This document shows, piece after piece, positions 1 to 10,700 of a stretch of 64,000 bases of DNA (positions are counted from its first letter, which is position 1; the number at the start of each line of letters is the position of its first letter). A program made the position numbers and the translations under genes. The notes below the pieces were generated by a model. The model ran no database searches and was not told the origin of the DNA. It worked only from the letters and a program-made list of their open reading frames with translations. Source of the stretch: Ecytonucleospora hepatopenaei (lineage: Eukaryota; Microsporidia; Enterocytozoonidae); the NCBI GenBank assembly GCA_026692725.1, contig JAPMUG010000001.1, positions 248,001 through 312,000 on the forward strand, given 5' to 3'.

Positions 1-77
1 ATAGAATAAAACACGCAAGAGACTTTGATGTTAACATGACTAATTAAAATGTTTATTTTTATTTATGCCCTTATTTT

Positions 78-3032
78 ATGGAAAAAGATTTGATTGTTCT
101 ACAAACGCACATTGATTTTGAGTCAAATCCGAAACAAAAGGATGGTTCACTTCCTGTTATTACTATTTATGGAAAGACATTGGACGGTAAACCAATTCAA
201 ATAAAAGTTGATGATTTTTCACCTTACTTTTTTATTCGACCAATCTTGAATGAAACAGAAATTAACCAAGTTGATGTAAATGAGGTTGAAGAAGTTTTTT
301 CAACAATGTTTAAAGGTAAATGCCATTCAGGAATTGAAAAGGTTATGAAAACCAATATTTATGGATTTTCCGAAAAAAAGCAAATGGTTTTTAAAATATT
401 TATAAACAGTCCTTCTTTATTTAAACAAGCAAGAGAAATATTTCAGAATGGTATTAAAATTAACCATAAATTAATCAGATTTAAAACTTTTGAATCAAAT
501 TTTCCATATATTTTAAGGTTTATGCATGATTTAAAAATTACAGGTGTTAGCTATATTAAGATAAATAAATGGACAGAAATTGAGTGTCCTGAAGAAAAGA
601 AATATATCATCAAAACAAGTTATACGTTTATAGAGGCATTACCAGTCGAAGGTAAATGGATGCAGGTAATTCCTCAAAAGGTTTTGTCTTTTGACATAGA
701 GTGTTGTGGAGAAACCGATGCATTTCCCACTGCGCTTCTTGATCCAGTTATACAGATAGGAAATACTATTAAATTGACAAATTCTGATGAAATAACAAAA
801 GTAATTTTTTGTTTGAAAGAAACTGCAAATATTCCAGGAGCAGAAGTTAGATGCTTTGAAAATGAAGCAGATTTGCTTATGGGTTGGTCAGATTTTATAA
901 ATGAAACAGATCCTGACATAATTTTGGGATATAACATAAAGAATTTCGATTTTCCATACTTGCTCGAAAGAGCAGAAATACTCAAATTAAAGAATTTTGC
1001 TAAACTGGGAAGAACAGATAAAATATGCAAGTCATTTAAAAAAACACAAGCTTCTTCAAATTTTGGTAATCTAGAGGTTTCTGACATTATTTTAGAAGGA
1101 AGGATGATTTTTGACATGTTTCATATTTTAAAGAGGGAACACAAGTTAAGGTCGTACAGCTTAAATTCAGTCTCAGTTCATTTTTTAGGAGAGCAAAAAG
1201 AAGATGTTCCATACGGGTCAATGCATATGTTGCAAAATTCAAATAAAGAAACAAGGCGTCGTATAGCTACGTATTGTCTGAAAGATACTCTGCTACCTTT
1301 GCTTCTGTTTGAAAAACTAAATACTTTTGTTAATTATGTGGAACTAAGCAGAGCAACACATGTCCCTATAGAATTTTTTTCAACAAGGGGGACAAGCATA
1401 AAAGTCTTGAGTCTTATTTACAGAGAAGCAGGTCTGCTTGAGTATATAATTCCAGACATGGATATTGTTGATAATGAAAGTACTTTTGAGGGTGCGTTCG
1501 TCATGGATCCTATAAGAGGATTTTACGAAAATCCCATTGCAGTCTTAGATTTTTGTTCCCTGTATCCATCTATTATGATAAGCAAGAATCTTTGTTATAC
1601 TACGCTATTACCAAAAAATACAAATACAGAAGAATTTAATAAAGATCAGGGAGCAAATGATGCAGTTACCGTTACCCCGACTGGGGATAAATTTGTTAAG
1701 AAAGAAATTAAAGAAGGTCTCTTACCACGTATTTTAGAAAGTTTACTGTCTAATCGTAAGGAAACTAAGAAAAAATTAAAAAATACCAAGGAAGAATGGC
1801 TGAGAAAATCTCTTGATGGCAGACAGCTTGCTTTAAAAATTTGTGCAAATTCAATTTACGGATTTACAGGAGCACAAGTAGGACAACTTCCATGCTTGGA
1901 AATTTCACAAAGTACCACAGCTTTTGGTCGTGAAATGATCTCAAAGACCAAAAAGCTAATAGAAAGTAGGTTTTCAAAAGCACATGGCTTTACTCATGAC
2001 GTAACGGTTATTTATGGAGATACAGACTCAGTCATGTTGAATTTTAATGAAAGTTGCATAAAATTAGTATTTGATTTGGCTGTAAAAATTGCAGATTTTG
2101 TTTCGGATACTTTTGAAAAGCCAGTTGCGCTTGAGTTTGAAAAGGTATATTCTCCATATTTGCTGATGAATAAAAAAAGATATGCGGGCCTTATTTATAC
2201 TAATCCATCCGCACCTGATAAAATTGACACAAAAGGAATAGAAACAGTAAGGAGAGATAACTGTGAGTTGGTAAAAATCATAATAGACAAGTGTTTGAAG
2301 TTGATTTTAAATGATAAAAATGTTTCTGCAGCAGCTAATTTTGTAAAACAGAAGGTAGAAGAGCTATATTGTGACAAAATAGACATGAGTCAACTGGTGA
2401 TTTCAAAGACATACACAAAGTCAAATTACGCAGTAAAAACAGCACACGTAGAACTAGCTGAAAAATTAAAGTCAAGAGGCATAAAGGTCAGAATAGGGGA
2501 TAGAATTCCATACGTAATAATCAACGCAGATAAAAACACAAAAATTTATGACAAGTCTGAAGATCCTCTTTATGTGCTGGAAAATAAGCTGTCAATTGAT
2601 ATTGATTATTATATTGAGCACCAGCTGTCCAAGCCTGTAAAAAGACTTTTTGAGCCAATAATGGATAATGTAGGGGAGCTTCTAAAAAGCAAAAAAGTAG
2701 CAAAGACAGAAACCGTTTCAGGTCCAATGAACAAGTTCATAAAAGTGGCAGAAACTTGCTTAGGTTGTAAAAAAACAGGATCAGGAATAGTTTGTAAGGA
2801 ATGTATGCATCTCTTTCCAAAATATTACAACAGGGTAGTTCAGGAATTTAATGAAAAGACAAAGACGTATCATATGTGTTGGTCTGAGTGTCAGAGATGC
2901 ATGGGTAGCATTATGGATGAAATTATTTGTGTAAATAGAGATTGTCCTATTTTTTATACACGAACAAAAGTTAAAAGTGAATTAGCTCCTTTACAGCAAA
3001 AAATACATAAGCTGTCTCAGTTAAACTGGTGA
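78..3032 (+). CDS. POL3: DNA polymerase delta catalytic subunit
   Basis: Family B replicative DNA polymerase, 984 residues (yeast Pol3 is about 1100). The N-terminal part carries the 3'-5' exonuclease, with the DIE of motif Exo I at D206-E208. The polymerase domain has motif A DFCSLYPS (D491), motif B around KICANSIYGF and motif C YGDTDS (Y646-S651). Two C-terminal cysteine clusters follow, CysA near residues 894-913 and CysB near 937-955; in this family CysB holds an iron-sulfur cluster and binds accessory subunits. Both clusters look complete, so the holoenzyme is probably conventional. The ATG follows a CCC box at 68-70. The protein acts in lagging-strand synthesis and repair in the nucleus. 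Confidence 0.96.
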   Translation: MEKDLIVLQTHIDFESNPKQKDGSLPVITIYGKTLDGKPIQIKVDDFSPYFFIRPILNETEINQVDVNEVEEVFSTMFKGKCHSGIEKVMKTNIYGFSEKKQMVFKIFINSPSLFKQAREIFQNGIKINHKLIRFKTFESNFPYILRFMHDLKITGVSYIKINKWTEIECPEEKKYIIKTSYTFIEALPVEGKWMQVIPQKVLSFDIECCGETDAFPTALLDPVIQIGNTIKLTNSDEITKVIFCLKETANIPGAEVRCFENEADLLMGWSDFINETDPDIILGYNIKNFDFPYLLERAEILKLKNFAKLGRTDKICKSFKKTQASSNFGNLEVSDIILEGRMIFDMFHILKREHKLRSYSLNSVSVHFLGEQKEDVPYGSMHMLQNSNKETRRRIATYCLKDTLLPLLLFEKLNTFVNYVELSRATHVPIEFFSTRGTSIKVLSLIYREAGLLEYIIPDMDIVDNESTFEGAFVMDPIRGFYENPIAVLDFCSLYPSIMISKNLCYTTLLPKNTNTEEFNKDQGANDAVTVTPTGDKFVKKEIKEGLLPRILESLLSNRKETKKKLKNTKEEWLRKSLDGRQLALKICANSIYGFTGAQVGQLPCLEISQSTTAFGREMISKTKKLIESRFSKAHGFTHDVTVIYGDTDSVMLNFNESCIKLVFDLAVKIADFVSDTFEKPVALEFEKVYSPYLLMNKKRYAGLIYTNPSAPDKIDTKGIETVRRDNCELVKIIIDKCLKLILNDKNVSAAANFVKQKVEELYCDKIDMSQLVISKTYTKSNYAVKTAHVELAEKLKSRGIKVRIGDRIPYVIINADKNTKIYDKSEDPLYVLENKLSIDIDYYIEHQLSKPVKRLFEPIMDNVGELLKSKKVAKTETVSGPMNKFIKVAETCLGCKKTGSGIVCKECMHLFPKYYNRVVQEFNEKTKTYHMCWSECQRCMGSIMDEIICVNRDCPIFYTRTKVKSELAPLQQKIHKLSQLNW

Positions 3033-3072
3033 TTAATAAATTATTTTAAAATTTAAATTTTAACTGCCCTTT

Positions 3073-4944
3073 ATGCGAAATTCTTCTAGTTGTGAAAAAG
3101 ATAGCTACCTCACACCTTCTATTCATGAAAGTGATTTAGAAACAGTAGATAATGATGAAGTAGAAGCAGATAAGTATGAATACAAAACGAATGTTGATGA
3201 AATAACAAAATTTTACAATGAAAAAATTCAAAAATTGTTGAAAAAGATGGAGGACGAAGAAATTGATGAAGAAAAAAGGGAAGAAATTAATAAAAAGGTG
3301 TTTTATTTAAGAAAAGAACTTAGTGGTGAAATAGAAGAAGTAAAAAAATCTTTTGAAGGTAAAAAAGAGACAAGTACCTTACAATGGGAAGAAAAGTGCG
3401 AGTATAAAACGTTTGCTATTAACGAAAACATAAATGATTTTTTATATGAACACCAAAGAAAGGGACTCCATTGGATGTTAGATTTGTTTTTCAAAAATAA
3501 GGGTGGAATATTAGCAGATGAAATGGGAATGGGAAAGAGTATTATGGTTTTGTCATATGTTCACACCCTAATATCTAATGAAACAGGATATAAAAAATTT
3601 TTAATTTTATGTCCTGCAACCGTTGTTCATGTATGGCAGGATGAGTATAAAAAACTTTCTAAAATTTCTGATTTTGACATTTTTAATTTAAAAACAAATT
3701 TTGATACAAACATTAAAATGTCTAATAAACCATGCTTATATGTTTTTTCATACATGAATTTTTTATCAAAAAACAAGGATTTTGTTTTTGTAGATAAAGA
3801 AGTGATAGATGAAAACATTAATAACGGAATGATGGAATTTGATTGTGTGTTTTTAGATGAAGGACATAAAATAAAAAATAAAGAATCAAAAATAACACGT
3901 TTATGCAAAAATATAAATTCAAAAATAAATTTTATTGTTTCGGGTACACCCATTCAAAATGATCTTATAGAACTTTGGACAATTGTAGATTTTGTTTTAA
4001 GAGGTTATTTGGGATCAGTGGATGATTTCAAAAGGGATTTTGTAGGTCCGATTGTCGAGAAGACAAATGGTGATTTGAGCTATACTACAAGCATGCTTCT
4101 TAAAGAAATGATAGATCCATATATATTGCAAAGAACCAAACAGGATATTCAACACACTCTGCCAAAAAAATTAGACAAAGTTATTTTTTGTACAATGACC
4201 AAAGAACAAACAGAAAAATATTTAAAGGGTATAGAAATGTACAATATGTCAAGTCAAAAAATAACGTCAGAAAAATTATTTAAAACAATTGATCATTTGC
4301 GAAAAATATGTAATCATGTTTTTTTATTAAAAAATGATTACAATGAATGGACAAAGGACGAATTGCTAAAAGGAAGCTGTAAAATGTCGGTGATGATGAA
4401 GAAAATTATGTTTTGGTTGGAAGAAAGAAAAAACGGGTATTTTAACAAAATATTAATTTTTACACAAACAGTTCAAATGCAAAAAATAATAGAACTGCTT
4501 TTTTTGCATGTTAACACATTTAAGTGGTTTACTTTGAATGGAAAAACGCCACAGAAAGATAGGAAAATACTGATCGATAGATTTAATAAAGATTCTGATG
4601 TTTTTGTGTTTTTATTAACAACTAAGGTAGGTGGGCTAGGAGTTAACTTAACTGGTGCAAATAAAATTGTTATATATGATCCAGACTGGAATCCATCTAC
4701 TGACTCACAGGCAAAAGAAAGAATTTATAGATATGGACAGAAGAGAGACGTAGAAATATTTAGGTTGGTTTGCCGCAATACAGTGGAGGAAAAAATATAT
4801 CAAAAGCAAATTTATAAAGAATGTTTAGGGAAAAGAATTTTAAAAAATCCAAAAACATTTATTCAAAAAGCATCTATAGATTTGTTTTCATACAGCAGGC
4901 CTCTTGCCAATGAAGAAGAAGAATCTTTTGATAAAAATTATTAA
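3073..4944 (+). CDS. RAD26: SNF2-family helicase, RAD26/ERCC6 (CSB)-like
   Basis: DNA-dependent ATPase of the SWI2/SNF2 superfamily, 623 residues. After an acidic coiled-coil N-terminus come GGILADEMGMGKS (Walker A, about residues 138-150), the DEGH box (about 262-265), the SGTPIQN motif and a C-terminal helicase lobe ending in ERIYRYGQKRDVEIFRLVCR. The following stretch, EEKIYQKQIYKECLGKRIL, closely resembles the ERCC6/RAD26 subfamily rather than RAD54 or ISWI. That family moves RNA polymerase II stalled at lesions in transcription-coupled repair. The long N- and C-terminal extensions of yeast Rad26 are missing. CCC box at 3067-3069. The stop lies one base from the stop of the convergent capping-enzyme gene. 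The subfamily is inferred. Confidence 0.85.
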   Translation: MRNSSSCEKDSYLTPSIHESDLETVDNDEVEADKYEYKTNVDEITKFYNEKIQKLLKKMEDEEIDEEKREEINKKVFYLRKELSGEIEEVKKSFEGKKETSTLQWEEKCEYKTFAINENINDFLYEHQRKGLHWMLDLFFKNKGGILADEMGMGKSIMVLSYVHTLISNETGYKKFLILCPATVVHVWQDEYKKLSKISDFDIFNLKTNFDTNIKMSNKPCLYVFSYMNFLSKNKDFVFVDKEVIDENINNGMMEFDCVFLDEGHKIKNKESKITRLCKNINSKINFIVSGTPIQNDLIELWTIVDFVLRGYLGSVDDFKRDFVGPIVEKTNGDLSYTTSMLLKEMIDPYILQRTKQDIQHTLPKKLDKVIFCTMTKEQTEKYLKGIEMYNMSSQKITSEKLFKTIDHLRKICNHVFLLKNDYNEWTKDELLKGSCKMSVMMKKIMFWLEERKNGYFNKILIFTQTVQMQKIIELLFLHVNTFKWFTLNGKTPQKDRKILIDRFNKDSDVFVFLLTTKVGGLGVNLTGANKIVIYDPDWNPSTDSQAKERIYRYGQKRDVEIFRLVCRNTVEEKIYQKQIYKECLGKRILKNPKTFIQKASIDLFSYSRPLANEEEESFDKNY

Positions 4945-4945
4945 A

Positions 4946-6079
4946 CTATGTAATTTGATTCTTTTTACTGATATTATCTCTACTAACCATTGTGTTTTTT
5001 ATTTGTTTGGAAATTTCTAAAAAATCGGTTTCGTTAATTAAACTGTCCACTGAATTCATTTGGGACAAAACAACTGTTATGTTGTTAGGTTCGGTTTTAT
5101 CGTTTCTTATTTTATATAATTCCCACCCTCCTTTTATTTCTACACACCCGTCTATTCCCATAATAATTTTATCTTCGTCGTAAAAAAATTCACATATTTT
5201 TCCTTCATATTCTTTTGCACCTGCATCGAATGTTTGCCACTCAGCAATTTTCCTGTTTGTTTTGCATGATAGTAATGAAATTTTTTCTTTTTTAGTTATT
5301 TCTTGAGTATACATTTGTTCCATTTGTCTACCTTCAAATACACATAATAAATTATAAATAAATGGTATTTCGCTACTTTCTACTATAAAATCTATTGTTT
5401 GCAAATGTGGAGGTTTCCATTTTAAAATTTGACTTCTTGTATAAAATTCATATGCGCTATTAATAGGCGTAAAAATAAGACCATCATTTTTATGACTCAA
5501 TAAACTAAGATTGTCCAATATCTGTTTAAATGCATATGCTTTTAAAAAACATTTTAAGTAAATTGTAAAACCTACAAAATTTTCACTTTCAATGTTCTTT
5601 GCTTTTACAGGCCACATTTTCTTAACAAAATTGTTGGCACAATCTAAACGTTTGTTTAAATTATACTTTGTAAAATTTATATTGCTAAAAATAATCATGT
5701 CGAAAATTGCATAAGAATAATGTTTCTTTCTTGTGTTATAATGTATTTCACCATCAAATACATATATTGAATTTGAATCAAATGCTATTTTTTCTATTTT
5801 TACAAATTTGTTTGTACGATCGTAAAAAAACAATTCACTTTTTATACAGAGTAAAAATGCACGTATACCATCGGTTTTTTCACAAACAAAATAATCTTGC
5901 TCAAAGAGAAGATTTACATTGTGTTTAGTTAAATTAACTGGATGATTTCCAATAAAATTAGTAATGTCTTTGTCAAATTTAAATATATTTTTCAACAAAC
6001 TTTTTAAAAAACCATCTACCTTGTTACTAACATAATTTCCAAAAGAAAGTAGTGATAAATTGTCCTCTTTACTTGTCAT
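4946..6079 (-). CDS. CEG1: mRNA-capping enzyme guanylyltransferase
   Basis: GTP:RNA guanylyltransferase of the covalent nucleotidyltransferase superfamily, 377 residues. Motif I is EKTDGIR, with the expected GMP-accepting lysine at K68. Motif III is FDGEIHY, motif IV HKNDGLIFTP and motif V LKWKPP. It transfers GMP to the diphosphate end of nascent pre-mRNA. The fungal-type architecture, with no fused triphosphatase domain, implies a separate RNA triphosphatase elsewhere. The ATG at 6079 has no close CCC box, only a CCTTT about 20 bases upstream, so the start is somewhat less secure than its neighbours'. It converges on the RAD26-like gene. Confidence 0.93.
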   Translation of the reverse strand: MTSKEDNLSLLSFGNYVSNKVDGFLKSLLKNIFKFDKDITNFIGNHPVNLTKHNVNLLFEQDYFVCEKTDGIRAFLLCIKSELFFYDRTNKFVKIEKIAFDSNSIYVFDGEIHYNTRKKHYSYAIFDMIIFSNINFTKYNLNKRLDCANNFVKKMWPVKAKNIESENFVGFTIYLKCFLKAYAFKQILDNLSLLSHKNDGLIFTPINSAYEFYTRSQILKWKPPHLQTIDFIVESSEIPFIYNLLCVFEGRQMEQMYTQEITKKEKISLLSCKTNRKIAEWQTFDAGAKEYEGKICEFFYDEDKIIMGIDGCVEIKGGWELYKIRNDKTEPNNITVVLSQMNSVDSLINETDFLEISKQIKNTMVSRDNISKKNQIT

Positions 6080-6385
6080 TTAAAATTGTCTTTAAAAAAA
6101 GGTTGTCACAAAAATGTTTATGTTTATTTAATAGTGTTTTTAACACAATAATCCAATTATAAAAATGTATGGGCAAATTATTTTTTAAATTATTCATAAA
6201 ATATGCAAAAATTTCTATAAAACCTTATCAAAAACATTTAAATAACACCTAAGCATGTTATACTTAAAACAAAACAGCACACAAGACTTAACTTTAAAAA
6301 TATACACGACATAAAGATTTGTAAATATTATAAAAATAAACAATTTTAAAAAAATCTTTGAAAATTTAAAAACATCCCTATTTTT
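6080..6385. other. intergenic spacer, divergent promoters
   Basis: About 300 bp of very AT-rich DNA between the capping enzyme (leftward) and the small histone-fold gene (rightward). I see no RNA gene or repeat. The only notable element is the CCC box at 6376-6378 that belongs to the rightward gene. Confidence 0.6.
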
Positions 6386-6625
6386 ATGGTTGTTCTTTGC
6401 AAAACTTTATTAAGAGAAACTCAAAATATAGCAAAATCAATTAATTTGGAAATAAACGATGAAATGATGGAATATTTAATTGAATGTACTCAAAATACAC
6501 TAGTTAATGTTTTACAAGATGCGGAAACAGTTGCACATTCACAAAAACGCAAGACAGTCAATGCAGCAGATGTTTTAAAAGTTGTAGAGCAGAGAAAACT
6601 ACCTTTTTATTGTTTTACTCAATAA
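6386..6625 (+). CDS. small histone-fold protein, H4/CENP-T/archaeal-like
   Basis: A 79-residue protein that is almost entirely one histone fold. A short helix 1 (RETQNIAKSI) is followed by a long helix 2 (EMMEYLIECTQNTLVNVLQD) and then RKTVNAADVLKVVEQRK. The last segment matches the RKTV-x-A-x-DV element at the start of helix 3 in histone H4 and in CENP-T/CENP-S-type proteins. The basic tail, Lys16-type acetylation sites and the GGFG-type end of canonical H4 are absent. CCC box at 6376-6378, ATG at 6386. It could be a kinetochore histone-fold protein (CENP-T, CENP-S), a TAF or a DNA-polymerase-associated histone-fold subunit; the sequence alone does not separate these. Confidence 0.6.
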   Translation: MVVLCKTLLRETQNIAKSINLEINDEMMEYLIECTQNTLVNVLQDAETVAHSQKRKTVNAADVLKVVEQRKLPFYCFTQ

Positions 6626-6670
6626 ACAATTTAAATTTATTATATTTACTCAATAGACAATTTAAATTTT
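6614..6670. repeat. two-copy direct repeat, 31-bp period
   Basis: TTTACTCAATAAACAATTTA at 6614 onward recurs with one change (TTTACTCAATAGACAATTTA) at 6645 onward. The first copy includes the stop codon of the histone-fold gene; the second lies in its 3' flank. This looks like a local tandem duplication of the gene's end. Confidence 0.7.
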
Positions 6671-6756
6671 ATTGTTTTACTTTAAAAGAAAATATCTAAT
6701 AATTTGTTTATAAAAATATTATAAGAGTATATAATTATATATGTGTTTTATTTTAA

Positions 6757-6829
6757 GCCCGGCTAGCTCAATCGGTTAGAGCATAAGACTCTTAATCTTG
6801 GGCTGCGAGTTCGAGTCTCGCGTTGGGTG
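6757..6829 (+). tRNA. tRNA-Lys (anticodon CUU)
   Basis: A 73-nt cloverleaf. The acceptor stem is GCCCGGC/GTTGGGT (6757-6763 with 6822-6828, including G-U pairs), with G6829 as discriminator base. The D arm is GCTC...GAGC. The anticodon stem TAAGA/TCTTG holds loop CTCTTAA with CTT at 6791-6793. The T stem GCGAG/CTCGC has loop TTCGAGT. No intron is seen. A T6 run at 6831-6836 is a standard RNA polymerase III terminator. The A box (GGCTAGCTCAATCGG) and B box (AGTTCGAGTCT) are intact. Confidence 0.97.
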
Positions 6830-6830
6830 C

Positions 6831-6836
6831 TTTTTT
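6831..6836 (+). terminator. RNA polymerase III T-run terminator
   Basis: Six T residues starting two bases after the tRNA-Lys discriminator base, the usual Pol III stop signal. Confidence 0.85.
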
Positions 6837-6867
6837 ATTTTTTAAACTTCTCCTTTTTTATTATACG

Positions 6868-7149
6868 ATGACTAAATTAGTAAGAAATAAAAACCAAAAG
6901 CTTTTTTGCAAATGCAAGCTAAAGAAACATTTTTCAAACAAAAACATATGCATTCTTGATCTACAACCTGAATTATTCAAAGAAATTAATTGTGACAGTA
7001 TTAGTATAGATAAAAATAAAAATGCTTCTTCTAAACAAATTTATGATAAAAATAACAAAAACATATATACTGGTAGTTCTTGGGTTGATTCTATTATACA
7101 CTTTCACCATTTTCCATGTCAAAAAAGGAACATTAAATTTTCAGACTAA
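6868..7149 (+). CDS. hypothetical protein, 93 aa
   Basis: A small basic, Lys/Asn-rich protein beginning MTKLVRNKNQKLFCKCKLKK. It has a CKC pair near the N-terminus and a CQKR near the C-terminus. The frame is open upstream into the tRNA, but the first ATG after the tRNA terminator is at 6868, so that start is chosen. A TTCTCC lies upstream rather than a clear CCC box. I do not recognise a family. The lack of the usual start box keeps confidence moderate. Confidence 0.45.
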   Translation: MTKLVRNKNQKLFCKCKLKKHFSNKNICILDLQPELFKEINCDSISIDKNKNASSKQIYDKNNKNIYTGSSWVDSIIHFHHFPCQKRNIKFSD

Positions 7150-7270
7150 TTTTTTCTATAAATTAACTTAATTTAATTCTAATATAATTGTTTTACTTTA
7201 AATTTTGAGTATGATTTAAGACAAACCTTATCATCTGTGTAATTTACAAATTGAAATAATTTTAGCCCAA

Positions 7271-7630
7271 ATGATAAAGAAAAAATTTTCATCTTCTAAT
7301 TTTTTGGATTCTAAACAACGCAAACACAATTCATTGTTAAATAAAGAAGTCAAGTTTGACACAACTGTTTTAAATCCGACATTGTCAAATAACGAACACA
7401 ACAAAATTGATGAGTATGTTAAAAATTGTTTTTATAATAAAACATTTGATAATTATGAATATAATGAAATTACACCAAAAAACGAAAAAAATATTTATGA
7501 ATTTGATTTATGCGAAACAAACAAAGAAATTTTAGATTTGTGGGAGGAAATTGACCAAACGTTAAATAAAATGAGTTTCTTGTATTTGCTTTTATTTTTA
7601 CCCTTTAAAAGTATTTTAAATTGTTTTTAG
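7271..7630 (+). CDS. hypothetical protein with C-terminal hydrophobic tail, 119 aa
   Basis: Small Asn/Lys-rich protein starting MIKKKFSSSNFLDSKQRK, with an acidic stretch (ETNKEILDLWEEIDQTLNK) and a hydrophobic end (MSFLYLLLFLPFKSILNCF) that could anchor it in a membrane. CCC box at 7266-7268, directly before the ATG, supports a real gene. No family is recognised. Confidence 0.6.
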   Translation: MIKKKFSSSNFLDSKQRKHNSLLNKEVKFDTTVLNPTLSNNEHNKIDEYVKNCFYNKTFDNYEYNEITPKNEKNIYEFDLCETNKEILDLWEEIDQTLNKMSFLYLLLFLPFKSILNCF

Positions 7631-7733
7631 GAAATATATTTTAGGAATAATATATTTTTTATACTTACAGGCATTTATTAATTTAAAAGGCATAACCTTT
7701 TTAACTATATTTAAAACTAAAAAATATATTCAA

Positions 7734-10700
7734 ATGTTTGCCTTTCTAAAAGGTTCTTCAAAAATACATGCAAAAAATCCAAAAACTATAAAATACAAGG
7801 ATATTTTTTATGGTAAAAAGCGCATAATGTTTGTATTGTTACTTATTTTTGGATTTATTGTGTTTAGTGCTATTTCTTTGTTAGTAAAACTAGCCGAATT
7901 AACAAAAACAACATTTGTAGTGGATAAAATTTCTTATTCATCGAAGAATGCATCCAAAATGAATGTTATTTTTAGGTTAAAAGACTATAAATCCCCCATA
8001 AGATTCTCAATTTCAAAAATCCAAGTCAGATTTGGTGACAATATAAAAACAACAGCGGAAGCAATAGAAGTCAAGAAGAAACAAGATTTTATTATCAACT
8101 GTAATTTGAATATGGAAAAATGTTTTTGTGAAAATTTTGATTATAAAAATTTTAAACTTACGGTTGAGTGTAAGTTAAAAGTCCATTTTCTACTAATTCC
8201 ATACATTTTTATAATAAATTACAACAAGAACTTAAACTTGCGTTCTCGTGGTAAAACAGATCGTTCATGGTACAATGAAATTGAACTCAACTCAGTGGTA
8301 AACAGAAATAAAAATTGGGAATCATGTGTTTCTTCCGTGAACAAACGCAAATTTTTTGAAAGTGTTTTCCCACAAAGCACAGAAATAGACATTGAGTTTG
8401 ATGATCTCCATATGTTTTTTAAACCTGATGTTTTTTCCTTGGTTACGTTTAAAGGATTTAAATATAACAGTAAAGAAAAAGAAGGATTGCTCAGCATGGA
8501 ATTTATCAGAGACTACGACAACAGAAGTTTTCAAACATTCCTTTTAAAGTTCTTGGCCAACGAACAACACTTGATTTTAGACAGATTTGAGCAAAATGGG
8601 AAAGTTCATAAAATCATGTTCGATCCTTTGCATAGAATAAAAACTGAAATTGAACCATTTTTTTCGCAGCCTTGGGTAGCTCTTAAAAAGTTAAAATTAC
8701 AGGAAAAAATATCTTTTAGTATGGAATTTGCTGAAGATTCTTTTTGTGATTTTTTATATATGTGTTGTTATTTTTTTATGAAAAATCATGTTGTATTTTT
8801 TGAAGGTAGACAAAATAAAGATCTTGTGCTCAAAGGAACGGCTACTTTGTTAGAAAGAGGAGCACAGGTAGAATTTGAAATTTATGATTTTAATGTGTTT
8901 TTTCGTTTCTGTATATATACAGAGCCTAGAATGTCATTTGAAATTGTAAACCCAGATCACTTCATGCTTTCTTTAATTGAAGACGTCAAGTTTATTACTA
9001 ATTTGTTTAAAAATTATAGTGTGTATTACAAAAACAATGTAACTAATGTTAACGAAAGTCAAATTGATTTCTCAAAATCTTTTTTGGTAGAGCATAAAAT
9101 TAAACAAAAAGGACCTTCTGATAATTTAAATCAAGTTGAAATTACATCTACATGTAAGTTTAGAGACATTAATGACTTGGACAGGGAAGATCTTTCGGAA
9201 TATGCGCTTTTGGATCTTTGTGAAGATATTGAATTTTTTCCCATGGCATCACGTTTTTCTGGATTTGGTGCCATAAAAAAGGGAGAATTTTTTTTGAAAA
9301 ATGCAGAAGATTCTACGTCTAACAAAATGTTTGGAACATACATACAGGTTGCCACTTTAATTTTTAATCAAGATGCATTAGAAATACTCAATAATAAGGG
9401 AGTGGACGCAATTTTTAATTTATTTGGATCTGGTTTTGGGTTTCAATTTAAAAATGGCAGGGTTTTTGACATACAAAAGCTTTTAACAGGGCCTGATGAG
9501 TATGGATTTATAGATTATGCAACAACGGACAACTATAATGACAAATCTATTTTTATTGATAATGACAACATAAGAGATGATCCTGACGTTAAGTTTGGTA
9601 AGTTTGCTTTGCAGCTAAAAGAAAACTTACATATATTAAATTTAAAAACAATTTTAAGCACGGCCAAAAATTGCATGTTTAAAGATTTTAAAAAAAGAAT
9701 GTTTCCTAATGACAATCAAAAAATGATATTTGAACAAATAATGTATTTTGAACCAATGCACACAACAATAGCATGTAAGAAGAACGACAAGCTACAAAAA
9801 TTCTGTGATTTATCCATTGTTAAATCTGCACAAATGAACTTTACATTTATAGATGGATATTTTTACTTGGATATGCCTAAACCAACAGAAGTTTCGATAA
9901 ATTTTTTTGATGAATTTTTAAATGCAGAGGATATAATTTTTCAAGTAAAAGATGGTTGTTGGTTAGGGGCGATAATTGGAAATTTTACAAAGGTGCAGGT
10001 TGGAAGAGATGACACGCCTATTTGTAAAAAGTGGATGGCAGACTGGAGCAATTTTGGTATGAATTTGGATTTTAAGATAACAGAAGATTCACTTTTAGAT
10101 GTTATATTCAAATTTTATATTCCACAGGAACTTATAGACACAGCAGAATCGATTGAATTTATAGATTTTATGCCATTTAAAATCAAGGGAATTTCTACAG
10201 TTGAAAATGAGATATTTGATATTTATGTTAGTTACAAATCTTCTAAAGACAAAACTTTTATTCTAGAGGTCTTGTTAAAATTCAACATGAATATAAAAAC
10301 ACATATAGATGCGATAGATATAAAGATAATTTATTCATATGGTGCTTTTAGTGCAAAAAGCTTTGACACAAACACAGCAATGTTTTTTTCTGCGCTCTAT
10401 GTTAAAAATTTGAGTACTTGGGAAGAATTTGAGCAACATTGTGTAAGAAATATTCCTAAATTCGTAGGTTTGTCCTTAGATGGAGAAAAAAGTGACCTTG
10501 AAAATGAAGATGGGCAAAGCCTGAAAATAGAGGCAAAATTTTATATTGACATGGATATGTTTGTGTGTGATTTTGCTTCCAAAATTGCAGAGTTTATCAA
10601 AAGCAAGTTTTTTGCTCCAACGTTTTTCTTGAAATATAATTTTGAAAATCTTGCGATTATAGAAATTTTTTATAAAAACAAATTGTTTTTAAAGGCGGGA

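Noticed and set aside
674..1117. Antisense open frame within POL3
   Set aside because: POL3 motifs are intact across this stretch, and the reverse frame has no start signal.
6823..6867. Upstream extension of the 93-aa gene into the tRNA-Lys end
   Set aside because: It needs a TTG start and would overlap the tRNA and its terminator; the first ATG is at 6868.
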